Shown piece after piece: positions 1 through 11,846 of a stretch of DNA of 59,694 nt (position 1 is its first letter; each line of letters begins with the position of its first letter). The translations under genes and the position numbers were made by a program. The notes under the pieces were generated by a model that was given only the letters and a program-made list of their open reading frames with translations, did not search any database and was not told the origin of the DNA. Source of the stretch: Phenylobacterium sp. (GTDB lineage Bacteria > Pseudomonadota > Alphaproteobacteria > Caulobacterales > Caulobacteraceae); the NCBI RefSeq assembly GCF_013911965.1, contig NZ_JACESE010000022.1, positions 1 through 59,694 of the forward strand. Reading direction: 5' to 3'.

Positions 1-1
1 C

Positions 2-1597
2 TTCCCGCCCGCCCCCGACGCCGTCAAACCCGTCCGCGCCCTGCTGTCGGTCTCCGACAAGACGGGGCTGGTCGAAGCCGCAAAGGCCCTGGCCGAGATG
101 GGCGTGGAGCTGGTCTCCACCGGCGGCACCAAGGCGGCCATCGCCGCGGCCGGCCTGGCGGTGAAGGACGTCGCCGACCTGACCGGCTTTCCGGAGATGA
201 TGGACGGGCGGGTGAAGACTCTGCACCCGGTGGTGCATGGCGGCCTGCTGGGGGTGCGCGACGCCGCAGATCACGCCAAGGCCATGGCCGAGCACGGCAT
301 CGGCCCCATCGATATCGTCTACGTCACTCTCTACCCCTTCGAGCAGACGGTGGCCGCCGGCGGCGACTTCGCCTCTTGCGTCGAGAACATCGACATCGGC
401 GGACCGGCCATGATCCGCTCGGCCGCCAAGAACCACGGCTATGTCGCCGTCTGCACCGAGCGCGCCGACCTGGAAGAGGTGATCGCCGCTCTGAAGGCCG
501 ACGGCGCCACCTCGCTCCCCCTGCGCAGGACGCTCGCCGCCCGCGCCTATGCCCGCACGGCGGCCTATGACGCGGCCATCTCGCAGTGGTTCGCCAAGGA
601 ACTGGCCGAAGAGGCGCCGCGCCGCCGCGCCTTCGCCGGCGAACTCGTCCAGACCATGCGCTATGGCGAGAATCCGCATCAGGCCGCGGCCTTCTACCGC
701 GACGGCTCGAACCGCCCCGGCGTGGCGACGGCGACCCAGCTGCAGGGCAAGGCGCTCTCCTACAACAACATCGCCGACACCGACGCGGCCATCGAACTGG
801 TCGCCGAGTTCGACCCCGCCGCCAGCGCGGCCGTGACCATCATCAAACACGCCAACCCCTGCGGCGTGGCCCTGGGCGAGGATCTGGCGCAGGCTTATCA
901 ACGCGCCCTGCAGTGCGATCCGGTCTCGGCCTTCGGCGGCATCGTGGCGGTGAACCGCCGCCTCGACGCCGCGGCCGCCCGCGAGATCGTGAAGATCTTC
1001 ACCGAGGTGGTGGTCGCCCCCGAGGCGGACGACGAGGCCGTCGAGATCTTCAAGAAGAAGAAGGACCTGCGCCTGCTGGTCACCGGCGGCCTGCCGGACC
1101 CGAAGGCGGCCGGCGTCACCTGGCGCCAGGTGGCCGGCGGCTTCCTGGTTCAGGGCCGCGACACGGCCCACATCACCGCCGCCGACCTGAAGATCGTGAC
1201 GAAGCGCCAGCCCACCGAGGCCGAGCTGCGCGACATGCTGTTCGCCTTCACCGTGGCCAAGCACGTGAAGTCCAACGCCATCGTCTACGCCAAGGGCGGT
1301 CAGACCGCCGGCATCGGCGCCGGCCAGATGAACCGCAAGGATTCGGCCCGCATCGCCGCCATCCGCGCGGCCGAGGCCGCCGAAGCCGCCGGCCTGCCGG
1401 AGTCGCTCGCCAAGGGATCGGCCTGCGCCTCCGACGCCTTCTTCCCCTTCGCCGACGGCCTGATCCAGGCGGCCGAGGCCGGCGCCACGGCGGTCATCCA
1501 GCCGGGCGGCTCGATCCGCGACGAGGAGGTCATCGCCGCCGCCGACGAGGCCGGGCTGACCATGGCCTTCACCGGCGTGCGGGTCTTCCGGCACTAG
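2..1597 (+). CDS. purH: Bifunctional AICAR transformylase / IMP cyclohydrolase (5' end missing)
   Basis: PurH carries out the last two steps of de novo purine synthesis in the cytosol: formylation of AICAR with 10-formyl-THF, then ring closure to IMP. The frame is open from base 2, so the start codon lies outside the window. The visible product begins around the conserved N-terminal segment [12 protein letters not shown], so probably only a short N-terminal piece is lost. The cyclohydrolase (MGS-like) domain shows [12 protein letters not shown]. The transformylase domain shows [15 protein letters not shown] and a C-terminal GGSIRDEEV. The TAG stop at 1595 is followed after 17 bp by the convergent allophanate hydrolase. 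Identification is secure; only the N-terminus is unknown. Confidence 0.97.
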   Translation, partial: FPPAPDAVKPVRALLSVSDKTGLVEAAKALAEMGVELVSTGGTKAAIAAAGLAVKDVADLTGFPEMMDGRVKTLHPVVHGGLLGVRDAADHAKAMAEHGIGPIDIVYVTLYPFEQTVAAGGDFASCVENIDIGGPAMIRSAAKNHGYVAVCTERADLEEVIAALKADGATSLPLRRTLAARAYARTAAYDAAISQWFAKELAEEAPRRRAFAGELVQTMRYGENPHQAAAFYRDGSNRPGVATATQLQGKALSYNNIADTDAAIELVAEFDPAASAAVTIIKHANPCGVALGEDLAQAYQRALQCDPVSAFGGIVAVNRRLDAAAAREIVKIFTEVVVAPEADDEAVEIFKKKKDLRLLVTGGLPDPKAAGVTWRQVAGGFLVQGRDTAHITAADLKIVTKRQPTEAELRDMLFAFTVAKHVKSNAIVYAKGGQTAGIGAGQMNRKDSARIAAIRAAEAAEAAGLPESLAKGSACASDAFFPFADGLIQAAEAGATAVIQPGGSIRDEEVIAAADEAGLTMAFTGVRVFRH

Positions 1598-1614
1598 GGT
1601 CGGCGCAGACCGCC

Positions 1615-3393
1615 TCAGCCCAGGCTGGCGATATAGCCGCGCCAGCCGCCGAACGCGGTGACGTCGCGGGCGCCGTCGAGCGCCCGGGGCTCGGCGACGA
1701 AGCCCTTCACGGTCGTCCCGTCCTCCAGCGTCACCGTGCCGATGGCGAGCGGGGCGGGCACTTCGGCGGTGAAACTGCCGAAGGCGGCCATGCCGAGTTC
1801 GTAGACCTCCACCTCGATCGCCGCCCCCTCGCCTTCGCCCACATGGATCAGGGCCGGCTTGGGCGGCGTCGTCTCGGCCATGGCGTAGAGGCGGTAGGCC
1901 GGCGCGGTGCGGGTGCGCGAGACCAGCCGCGCCTCGCGCGAGGTAAGCTGCCAGTGCAGCGGCATTCCGGCGAGATGGGCGCCGACGACGGAGAGCTTCA
2001 CGGTCTGGGGCTTGCCGTCCGTATCCAGGTCGGGCGTGGCGGGCATGGCGCGGATCTCCTCATAGCGGCGCGCGAGGTCGAGCAGGGCGGCGTCGGCGAA
2101 GGCCGGACCGACCAGGGTGACGCCGAAGCCGGTTCCGTTGTCGCGGTAGCCGGCGGGCACGGCCACGGCGCTCATGTCCAGCAGGTTCACGAAGTTGGTG
2201 TAGAGGCCGAGATTGGCGTTCAGCGCATAGGGCTCGGCCAGGAGCTCGGCGATCCGGTAGATGGTCGGGGCGGTCGGCAGGACCAGGACGTCGGCGGCCT
2301 CCCAGATCGCCTCGGCGGCGCGGGCGTGGGCCTGCAGGGCGTAGATCCCCTTGAAGGTCTCCACGCCGGAGACGGCGAAGCCGCCCTGGACGATGGCCCG
2401 GACCACGGGATGGACGGCGCCCGGCCTCGTCCGCAGCAGGTCCTCGATGGCGGCGGCGCGCTCGGCGACCCAGGGGCCGGCGTAGAGGAGCTGGGCCGCC
2501 TCGAGCAGGGGAGCGATGTCCACCTCGACGAGCGTCGCGCCGGCGGCGGCAAGCCTTGCGATGGCGTCGTCGTAGAAGCGGGCGGCGGCCTCGTCGCCGA
2601 AGAACTGCAGCTGATCCAGCCGCGGGACGGCCAGGCGCCAGGTCTCGCCGAACCGGGCGCGTCCGGCCTGTTCGCGGCGCGAATAGGGGTCGGCGGAATC
2701 GAAGCCCGAGGCGACGGCGTCGACAAGGGCCGCATCGGCGGCGTCGGCGGTGAAGACGGTGATGCAGTCCAGCGAGCGGCAGGCGGGCACGAGGCCGCTG
2801 GTGCTCCACCGCCCCTTGGTGGGCTTCCAGCCGACCAGGCCGTTGAAGGCCGCCGGCACGCGGCCCGATCCGGCGGTGTCGGTACCGAGCGCGAAGGCGA
2901 CGAGGCCCGCCCCCACCGCCACGGCGCTGCCCGAGCTCGAGCCGCCGCTGACATAGTCGCGGTTGAAGACGCAGGCGGGACTCCCATAGGGCGTGCGCGT
3001 GCCCACGAGCCCGGTGGCGAACTGGTCGAGATTGGTCTTGCCCATCATCACCGCCCCGGCGGCGAGGAGGCGGGCGACCACCGTGGCGTCGGTCTCGGGC
3101 CGATAGGCGAAGGCCGGGCAGCCGGCCGTGGTCGGCAGGCCGGCGACATCGATATTGTCCTTCACCGCGAAGGGGACGCCGGCCAGCGGCAGGTCCTCGC
3201 CCGCCGCGATCCGGGCGTCGACGGCGCGGGCGGCGGCCAGCACGTCCTCCGCCCTCGGACGGTCAATCCAGGCCTGGGGCTGGACGGCGTCGAAGGCGGC
3301 GATCCGCGCGAGGCTGTCACGGGCCACGTCCTGCGCCGATCGGCGTCCGGCGCGGACCTCGGCGGCGATGGCGGCGACGGAGAGGCGGTCCAT
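1615..3393 (-). CDS. atzF: Allophanate hydrolase
   Basis: A 592-residue amidase that splits allophanate into ammonia and CO2, the last step of carboxylase-dependent urea or guanidine breakdown. The amidase-signature triad is visible as Lys78 (VPFAVKDN), cis-Ser152 (GGSSSGS) and Ser176 (DTAGSGR). The C-terminal ~120 residues, from about MPLHWQLTSREARL, match the separate allophanate hydrolase C-terminal domain that converts N-carboxycarbamate. The frame stays open well upstream, but MDRLSVAAIAAEV is the family-like start and lies 14 bp after the carboxylase stop. It is the last gene of the five-gene minus-strand cluster. In yeast this activity is fused to the carboxylase; here it is separate, as is usual in bacteria. 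Confidence 0.93.
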   Translation of the reverse strand: MDRLSVAAIAAEVRAGRRSAQDVARDSLARIAAFDAVQPQAWIDRPRAEDVLAAARAVDARIAAGEDLPLAGVPFAVKDNIDVAGLPTTAGCPAFAYRPETDATVVARLLAAGAVMMGKTNLDQFATGLVGTRTPYGSPACVFNRDYVSGGSSSGSAVAVGAGLVAFALGTDTAGSGRVPAAFNGLVGWKPTKGRWSTSGLVPACRSLDCITVFTADAADAALVDAVASGFDSADPYSRREQAGRARFGETWRLAVPRLDQLQFFGDEAAARFYDDAIARLAAAGATLVEVDIAPLLEAAQLLYAGPWVAERAAAIEDLLRTRPGAVHPVVRAIVQGGFAVSGVETFKGIYALQAHARAAEAIWEAADVLVLPTAPTIYRIAELLAEPYALNANLGLYTNFVNLLDMSAVAVPAGYRDNGTGFGVTLVGPAFADAALLDLARRYEEIRAMPATPDLDTDGKPQTVKLSVVGAHLAGMPLHWQLTSREARLVSRTRTAPAYRLYAMAETTPPKPALIHVGEGEGAAIEVEVYELGMAAFGSFTAEVPAPLAIGTVTLEDGTTVKGFVAEPRALDGARDVTAFGGWRGYIASLG

Positions 3394-3407
3394 GGCTGTG
3401 GTCTCCC

Positions 3408-7010
<3,603 letters not shown>

Positions 7011-7023
7011 GCGGAAACTCGTC

Positions 7024-7656
7024 TCAGGCGGCGATGATCATGCGCACGGGCGTCGGATCGAAGCCGTTGCAGGGGTTGTTGATCTGCGGGCAGTTGGAGA
7101 CCACCGCCACCAGGTCCATCTCGGCGCGGATATCGACATAGAGGCCGGGCGCGGAGATGCCGTCGACGATGCCGAGCGCCCCGTCGGCCTCCACCGGCAC
7201 GTTCATGAACCAGTTGATGTTGGAGACCATGTCGCGCTTGCCGCGGCCGTGGCGGCCGTTGGCCTGCAGGAAGTTCTCCACGCAGGCGTGCTGGCTCTTG
7301 GTGTGGTGGCCGTAACGCAGCGTGTTGCTCTCGCACGAGCAGGCCCCGCCGATGGTGTCGTGATAGGCCACCGAGGTGCCGAGCACCGTGGCCATGGGAT
7401 TGCCCTCGTTGGACAGCAGCACCGACCCCGTCTTCAGGAAGATGTTGCCCTGGGCGGCGATGGTGTCCTGGGCGCTGTAGCGCTCGGCGTCGTCGGCGGC
7501 CGAGTACATCAGGAAGTCGACGGCCTGGTTGCCCTCCAGGTCGACGATGCGCAGCACCTCGCCCCTGCGCACCAGATGGTCCCAGGGGGCGCGGGCGGGG
7601 ACGACCTCGTCGAGGACGATGCGGGGCGGCAGGCCCGCCAAGGCGGCGTCGGTCAT
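7024..7656 (-). CDS. DUF1989 protein, UAAP2 type (probable carboxyguanidine deiminase subunit)
   Basis: A 210-residue DUF1989 protein, long called urea amidolyase-associated protein 2. Its family forms, with UAAP1, the heteromeric carboxyguanidine deiminase that turns the carboxylase product into allophanate. Cys- and His-rich stretches that may bind metal are visible: GGACSCESNTLRYGHHTKSQ, HACVENF and a C-terminal SNCPQINNPCNGF. The ATG start (MTDAALAGLPPRIV) lies 11 bp after the stop of the partner gene. Which subunit corresponds to CgdA or CgdB is not assigned here. The family call is strong; the biochemical role is from family knowledge and synteny. Confidence 0.88.
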   Translation of the reverse strand: MTDAALAGLPPRIVLDEVVPARAPWDHLVRRGEVLRIVDLEGNQAVDFLMYSAADDAERYSAQDTIAAQGNIFLKTGSVLLSNEGNPMATVLGTSVAYHDTIGGACSCESNTLRYGHHTKSQHACVENFLQANGRHGRGKRDMVSNINWFMNVPVEADGALGIVDGISAPGLYVDIRAEMDLVAVVSNCPQINNPCNGFDPTPVRMIIAA

Positions 7657-7667
7657 GTCGGGCACCC

Positions 7668-8495
7668 CTATCGACGGTAGTAGTCTTCGACGTTCAGGAA
7701 GGCGCGCCGGCCCTCCGGCGTCGCATTGCGGACCGGATCGTCCTCGGCCGTCACCGGTCCGCGCCAGGCGTCCACGCGCAGCGGCGTGACGCGGTAGTCG
7801 GGACGCGGGTCGGCCACGTGCGGGCAGTTGGCCAGGACGAGGATGACCTCCATCTCGGCGCGCAGGGTGACCGTCCGGCCGGGCGCGAAGGGTCCGACGT
7901 GCGGCTCCACCGCCCCGTCGGAGGCGATTCGGACGCCCTTGAACAGGTTGATGCAGGGGTGGATGTCCTTGCGGCCGAGGCCGAACTTGGCGACGGCGAG
8001 GGCGAAGCGGTCGCGGGCGTTGGGGTGCGGCCCCCAGTTGTCGCCCTCGCCGTACTTGCGGGCGTTGGAGGCGCGGTTGGAGGCGCCGCAGAAGGCGTCG
8101 TGCGTGGCCGCGCCGTCCTCCACCAGGCTCATCAGAACCCGGCCCATGTCCGACAGCAGCAGCCGGCCTTCGCCCAGATAGGCGTTCCACTGCACCTTGA
8201 CCGTGTCGGCCACGTTCAGGCGCTCGACCGGGCATTCGGCGTTGAAGACCAGGACGGACGCGCAGGCGTCGCCCTGCAGGTCGGTCAGCCGCACGCGCGC
8301 GCCGCGCGACAGCCGCTTGGCGCCGTAGCCGCCGGGGGCGATCGTCTCGGCCCACAGCATGTCCTGCGGCGCCACGCCCGCGGGCAGGGCCTCAGCCTCC
8401 CACGGCGGCAGGGTGGGCATGGACTCCACCTTCGTGCCGGCCATGGCCCGCGCATGGGCCTGGGCGCCGTAGGGATCAGCCGTGTTCGTCGTCAT
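7668..8495 (-). CDS. DUF1989 protein, UAAP1 type (probable carboxyguanidine deiminase subunit)
   Basis: A 275-residue DUF1989 protein, the partner of the downstream UAAP2-like protein. Conserved features are the N-terminal LWAETIAPGGYGAKRL, HDAFCGASN, GPHPNARDRF, HPCINLFKG and a C-terminal LANCPHVADPRPDY that parallels the CPQINNP segment of its partner. The start MTTNTADPYG is chosen because it sits one base after the stop of the NikR-like gene, which implies translational coupling; the frame runs further upstream only inside that gene. Likely role: one half of the enzyme that deiminates carboxyguanidine to allophanate. Confidence 0.87.
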   Translation of the reverse strand: MTTNTADPYGAQAHARAMAGTKVESMPTLPPWEAEALPAGVAPQDMLWAETIAPGGYGAKRLSRGARVRLTDLQGDACASVLVFNAECPVERLNVADTVKVQWNAYLGEGRLLLSDMGRVLMSLVEDGAATHDAFCGASNRASNARKYGEGDNWGPHPNARDRFALAVAKFGLGRKDIHPCINLFKGVRIASDGAVEPHVGPFAPGRTVTLRAEMEVILVLANCPHVADPRPDYRVTPLRVDAWRGPVTAEDDPVRNATPEGRRAFLNVEDYYRR

Positions 8496-8496
8496 G

Positions 8497-8973
8497 TCAC
8501 GCGCCCCCTGCGCGGGCCTCGCCGGCCCGGCCGTGCGCATGCAGCGGCGGCAGGAGCGAACGCGTCGTCACGAGGCGGATCTGGTGGACGCCGCGGATGC
8601 GCCGCAGTTCGTCGCAGAGCTGGTGCAGCCGCGCCGCCGGCCCCTGGACCAGAAGCACTTCCAGCGACTGGTCGTCCTCCAGGAAGACATGCTGGGACGA
8701 GATCACCTCCTTGAGGAAGGCGACCTGCGCCTGGGCGAGCGCCTGGCGGACCCGCCCGCTCTCGGCGCGGTAGATCAGGGTGATGGTGCCGGCGAGAACG
8801 GCGTCGCCCTGCGCCTCGCTGTGCTCGGCCAGTTCGTGCCGGATCAGTTCGGCGATCATCTGCGAGCGGCTGGGCAGGCCGCGCTCGGCCACCATGTCGT
8901 CCAGCTGGGCCAGGAGTTCGGCCGGCAGGCTGACGCTCAGCCGCGCGAGCTGGGAAATCTGTTCCAAGGTCAT
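8497..8973 (-). CDS. NikR-like ribbon-helix-helix regulator lacking most nickel ligands
   Basis: A 158-residue NikR-family regulator: N-terminal ribbon-helix-helix (about residues 8-50; LSVSLPAELLAQLDDMV) and a NikR_C-like ACT-type domain (about 62-136; GTITLIYRA to RRIRGVHQIRLV). Against recalled E. coli NikR the C-terminal domain aligns without gaps and keeps L-E-x-x-x-x-x-G and RGV. The four Ni(II) ligand positions (His76, His87, His89, Cys95) correspond here to Val84, His95, Phe97 and Ser103, so a NikR-type square-planar nickel site cannot form. It is the first gene of the guanidine-type cluster and is coupled to it by a one-base gap, so it is probably the local regulator with another signal. 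A 20-residue tail with HAH extends beyond normal NikR length. Start context is weak. Confidence 0.85.
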   Translation of the reverse strand: MTLEQISQLARLSVSLPAELLAQLDDMVAERGLPSRSQMIAELIRHELAEHSEAQGDAVLAGTITLIYRAESGRVRQALAQAQVAFLKEVISSQHVFLEDDQSLEVLLVQGPAARLHQLCDELRRIRGVHQIRLVTTRSLLPPLHAHGRAGEARAGGA

Positions 8974-8992
8974 GGGCCCATGCTGGGAGCAG

Positions 8993-9018
8993 TATTACGT
9001 TCGTCAACTTTCGTAATA
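8993..9018. promoter_or_regulatory. 26-bp dyad (7-12-7), putative operator of the NikR-like regulator
   Basis: TATTACG at 8993-8999 and its exact complement CGTAATA at 9012-9018 are separated by 12 bp, beginning 20 bp upstream of the regulator start. The segment is AT-rich in GC-rich surroundings. Two half-sites spaced by 11-16 bp are typical of NikR family operators (E. coli 6-16-6, H. pylori about 7-11-7). The minus strand reads TAATAC in one arm, which could serve as a -10 element. The dyad lies in the divergent region shared with the symporter gene, so it could act on both. Function is inferred. Confidence 0.5.
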
Positions 9019-9091
9019 ACGGTGGCGGTGCGCCGCCACGCGCCGCCTGCGCCCTAGGCGCCCGGACGCCCCCGGCGCCCAGCCGATGGGC

Positions 9092-9125
9092 GCCCTCCGG
9101 CGGGAAGGAGATGCGCCCGGAGGGC
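9092..9125. promoter_or_regulatory. 9-bp inverted repeat in the divergent nikR-like/symporter region
   Basis: GCCCTCCGG (9092-9100) and CCGGAGGGC (9117-9125) form a perfect 9-bp stem with a 16-base loop. The flanking DNA is extremely GC-rich, so some pairing is expected by chance. It lies 131 bp before the symporter start on the plus strand and could be leader RNA of either gene. I see no match to a guanidine riboswitch class. Confidence 0.3.
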
Positions 9126-9256
9126 GGCCGCCCGGGCGCTTGTGCCCGGCCCGGCCGGCGACCACTGCGGCGAGATTGATTGGCGCGGGGGCGGAACCTC
9201 CCTAACCTGCGCCGCAAACCGCCGCCCGATGCGGCTTTAGAGTGCATGAGAGTCGC

Positions 9257-10555
9257 ATGACCGATTCGCCCCCGCCCGCCGGCGCCGAGACGCCCGCCAA
9301 ACGCAATTTCGTCCAGCGCTGGTGGTTCGACGTCGTTCTCTGGAAACGGATCTTCCTGGCCCTCGTCCTGGGGGCGATCGTGGGCCTGCTGCTGGGGGAG
9401 AACGCCACCGCCATCAAATGGCTGGGCGACCTGTTCATCCGCCTGATCCGGATGATCGTGGTGCCGCTGGTCTTCGTCTCCATCGTCTCCGGCGTCGCCG
9501 GCATGGGCGATCCGCGCCGACTGGGCTCCATCGGCGGCAAGACCATCCTGCTCTACTTCTGCACCACCGCCATCGCCGTCTGCGTCGGCATGCTGTTCTC
9601 GACCTTGTTCCAGCCTGGCGCAGGGGTCGATTTCGCCGGCGTGACCCCTCAGGCGGTGGGAAGCGCCCCGCCGGTCAGCGAGCAGTTGCTGGGCATCGTG
9701 CCGCTGAACCCCATCGAGGCCCTGGCGACGGGCGACATCCTGGGTGTCATCTTCTTCGCCATCCTGGTGGGCGCCGGCATCCTGGCCATCGGCGAGCGGG
9801 GCCAAAGGCTGGCGGATCTCTTCGCGGACGGGGTCGAGGTCATCCTCTACATCACCAAGCTGGTCATGGAGGTGGCGCCGTTCGGCGTGTTCGCCCTCAT
9901 GGCCTGGGTGATGGGCACGGCGGGGCTCGAGGTCTTCGTCCACATCTTCCTGCTGGCGGCCGCCCTGGTGGTCGGCTGCGCCGTACAGGTGCTGCTGATC
10001 CACGGCGGCATGCTGCGCCTGCTGGCCAAGCTGCCGATCTGGCCCTTCTTCCGCGACATTCCCGATGCGGTGATGGTGGCCTTCTCCACCTCCTCCTCGG
10101 CGGCCACCCTGCCGGTGGCCATGCGTGTCGCCGAGAAGAACCTGGGGGTCAGCCATACGGTGGCCTCCACCGCCCTGCCGATCGGCACCACCGTCTCCAT
10201 GGACGGCACCGCCCTCTATATCGGCCTGCTCACCATGTTCGCGGCCCAGGCCTTCGGACTGGACCTGACGCCCGCCCAGCTGCTGCTGGCGGGCGTGACC
10301 ACCGTGCTGGTGGCCGTCGGCACGGCGCCTATTCCGTCGGCCTCCCTCTTCATGCTGGCGGCGGTGCTGACCTCCATCGGGGTGACGCCCGAGCAGACGG
10401 CGCTCGTGGTCGGCTTTGTCCTGCCCTTCGACCGGCTGCTGGACATGACGCGGACGGTGGCCAACAACACCTCCGACCTCGCCGTCGCCGTGACCGTCGC
10501 CAAGTGGGAAGGCGAACTGGACGAGGCCTCCTATCGCGCAAAGCCGGTCGAATAG
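9257..10555 (+). CDS. Dicarboxylate/amino acid:cation symporter (DAACS family)
   Basis: A 432-residue inner-membrane transporter of the DctA/GltP family, which couples uptake of C4-dicarboxylates or acidic amino acids to Na+ or H+. Family signatures are visible: FSTSSSAATLPVAM (hairpin 1), SMDGTALY (TM7 NMDGT-type motif), VGTAPIPSASLFML (hairpin 2) and DMTRTVANNTSDLAV (TM8 substrate-binding D..R..N..D). The ATG at 9257 is preferred over an in-frame GTG at 9242 because a GAG-type ribosome site precedes it. It is divergent from the NikR-like gene, with 283 bp between. The substrate cannot be fixed from sequence alone. Confidence 0.92.
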   Translation: MTDSPPPAGAETPAKRNFVQRWWFDVVLWKRIFLALVLGAIVGLLLGENATAIKWLGDLFIRLIRMIVVPLVFVSIVSGVAGMGDPRRLGSIGGKTILLYFCTTAIAVCVGMLFSTLFQPGAGVDFAGVTPQAVGSAPPVSEQLLGIVPLNPIEALATGDILGVIFFAILVGAGILAIGERGQRLADLFADGVEVILYITKLVMEVAPFGVFALMAWVMGTAGLEVFVHIFLLAAALVVGCAVQVLLIHGGMLRLLAKLPIWPFFRDIPDAVMVAFSTSSSAATLPVAMRVAEKNLGVSHTVASTALPIGTTVSMDGTALYIGLLTMFAAQAFGLDLTPAQLLLAGVTTVLVAVGTAPIPSASLFMLAAVLTSIGVTPEQTALVVGFVLPFDRLLDMTRTVANNTSDLAVAVTVAKWEGELDEASYRAKPVE

Positions 10556-10604
10556 AACAGGCGTGACCTTGCGGCGGGCGTGGGGATTGGCGACTTAGAA
10601 CCCC

Positions 10605-11846
10605 ATGCTCGACGCCTCGCCCGAAGTCTTCCTGCTGGTCACCGGCCTGCTGCTCCTGGCGACCGTGCTCGCCGGGACCCTGTCCAGCCGGTTTGGCGTC
10701 CCGGCCCTGATCGGCTTCCTGGCGCTCGGCATGCTCGCCGGATCGGACGGCCCCGGCGGCATCGGCTTCGCCGACTACCAGGCCGCCCAGACGATCGGCG
10801 TCGCCTGCCTGATCTTCATCCTCTTTTCCGGCGGCCTCGACACGCCGTGGAAGGCGGTGCGGCCGGTGCTCTCCCCCGCCCTTGTCCTGGCCACGCTGGG
10901 GGTGCTGATCAGCACGGCGGTCGTCACCGTGGCCGCCGTGCTCCTGCTCGACTTCAGCATCCTCCAGGGCTTCCTGCTGGGCGGCGTCATCGCCTCCACG
11001 GACGCGGCCGCCGTCTTCGCCGTGCTGCGCACCCAGGAGACGAAGCTGCGCGAGGACGTGCTCAGCCTCATCGAGCTGGAGAGCGGCTCGAACGACCCCA
11101 TGGCCATCTTCCTCGTCGGCGCCGCGCTGGCCCTCATCGCCGCGCCGGCGACGCCCCTGCTCTCCTTCCTGCCGGAATTCGCCCTGCAGATGATTCTCGG
11201 CGCCCTCTTCGGCGCCGGCGCCGGCTACGCCTTCACCGTCATCCTGAAGCGGGCGCGGCTGCGGCAGGGGGGGCTGTTCCTGGTGGTGTCGGTGGCCGCG
11301 GCCCTGCTGGCCTTCGGCCTGGCCGGCAGCCTGGGCGGCTCCGGCTTCCTGGCCGCCTATCTGGCCGGGGTCGTGGCCGGCAACCGGGACTATCCGAACC
11401 GCCGTCAGGTCTCCCAGTTCCAGGACGGCCTGGCCTGGCTCGCCCAGGTGGTGATGTTCCTCACGCTCGGCCTGCTCGTCTTCCCCCACCAGCTGCCGGC
11501 CGTGGCGCTGGACGGGCTGGCGATCACCGCGGTGCTGATGCTGATCGCCCGGCCGCTCAGCGTCTTTGTCAGCCTGGCGCCGTTCCGCGCCTTCGACTGG
11601 CGGGCCAAGCTGTTCGTCTCGTGGGCGGGGCTGCGCGGCGCCGTGCCCATCGTGCTGGCCACCTTCGGCATCGTCGCCGGGGTGGAGAACGCCCAGACCA
11701 TGTTCAATATCGTCTTTTTCGTCGTCCTGGCATCCAGCATCATCCAGGGACCGACCATCGGGATCGCCGCACGGCGCCTCGGCATTGACGGCCGGGGACC
11801 GCCGGGTCCCGACCAGGCTGCGAAGACGGAGGACGCCGCCGCATGA
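10605..11846 (+). CDS. CPA1-type cation/proton antiporter, NhaP2-like membrane domain only
   Basis: A 413-residue antiporter of the monovalent cation:proton antiporter-1 family, with about 12 hydrophobic segments. Family motifs are GVIASTDAAAVFAVLR and LESGSNDPMAIFLV, with the ND pair of electroneutral antiporters, and GLRGAVPIVLATF. It most resembles NhaP2/CvrA K+/H+ antiporters, but the protein ends shortly after the last membrane segment, so the cytosolic TrkA_C-type regulatory domain of full NhaP2 (about 570-580 residues) is absent. Its TGA overlaps the ATG of the next gene (ATGA), suggesting co-translation with the sirtuin. Ion preference is unknown. Confidence 0.88.
   Translation: MLDASPEVFLLVTGLLLLATVLAGTLSSRFGVPALIGFLALGMLAGSDGPGGIGFADYQAAQTIGVACLIFILFSGGLDTPWKAVRPVLSPALVLATLGVLISTAVVTVAAVLLLDFSILQGFLLGGVIASTDAAAVFAVLRTQETKLREDVLSLIELESGSNDPMAIFLVGAALALIAAPATPLLSFLPEFALQMILGALFGAGAGYAFTVILKRARLRQGGLFLVVSVAAALLAFGLAGSLGGSGFLAAYLAGVVAGNRDYPNRRQVSQFQDGLAWLAQVVMFLTLGLLVFPHQLPAVALDGLAITAVLMLIARPLSVFVSLAPFRAFDWRAKLFVSWAGLRGAVPIVLATFGIVAGVENAQTMFNIVFFVVLASSIIQGPTIGIAARRLGIDGRGPPGPDQAAKTEDAAA

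Noticed and set aside
8974-9256. Possible guanidine riboswitch ahead of the cluster
   Set aside because: I found neither the ykkC class I layout nor paired hairpins with ACGR loops or a class III pseudoknot; the dyad and local regulator are a better explanation. A covariance-model search would settle it.
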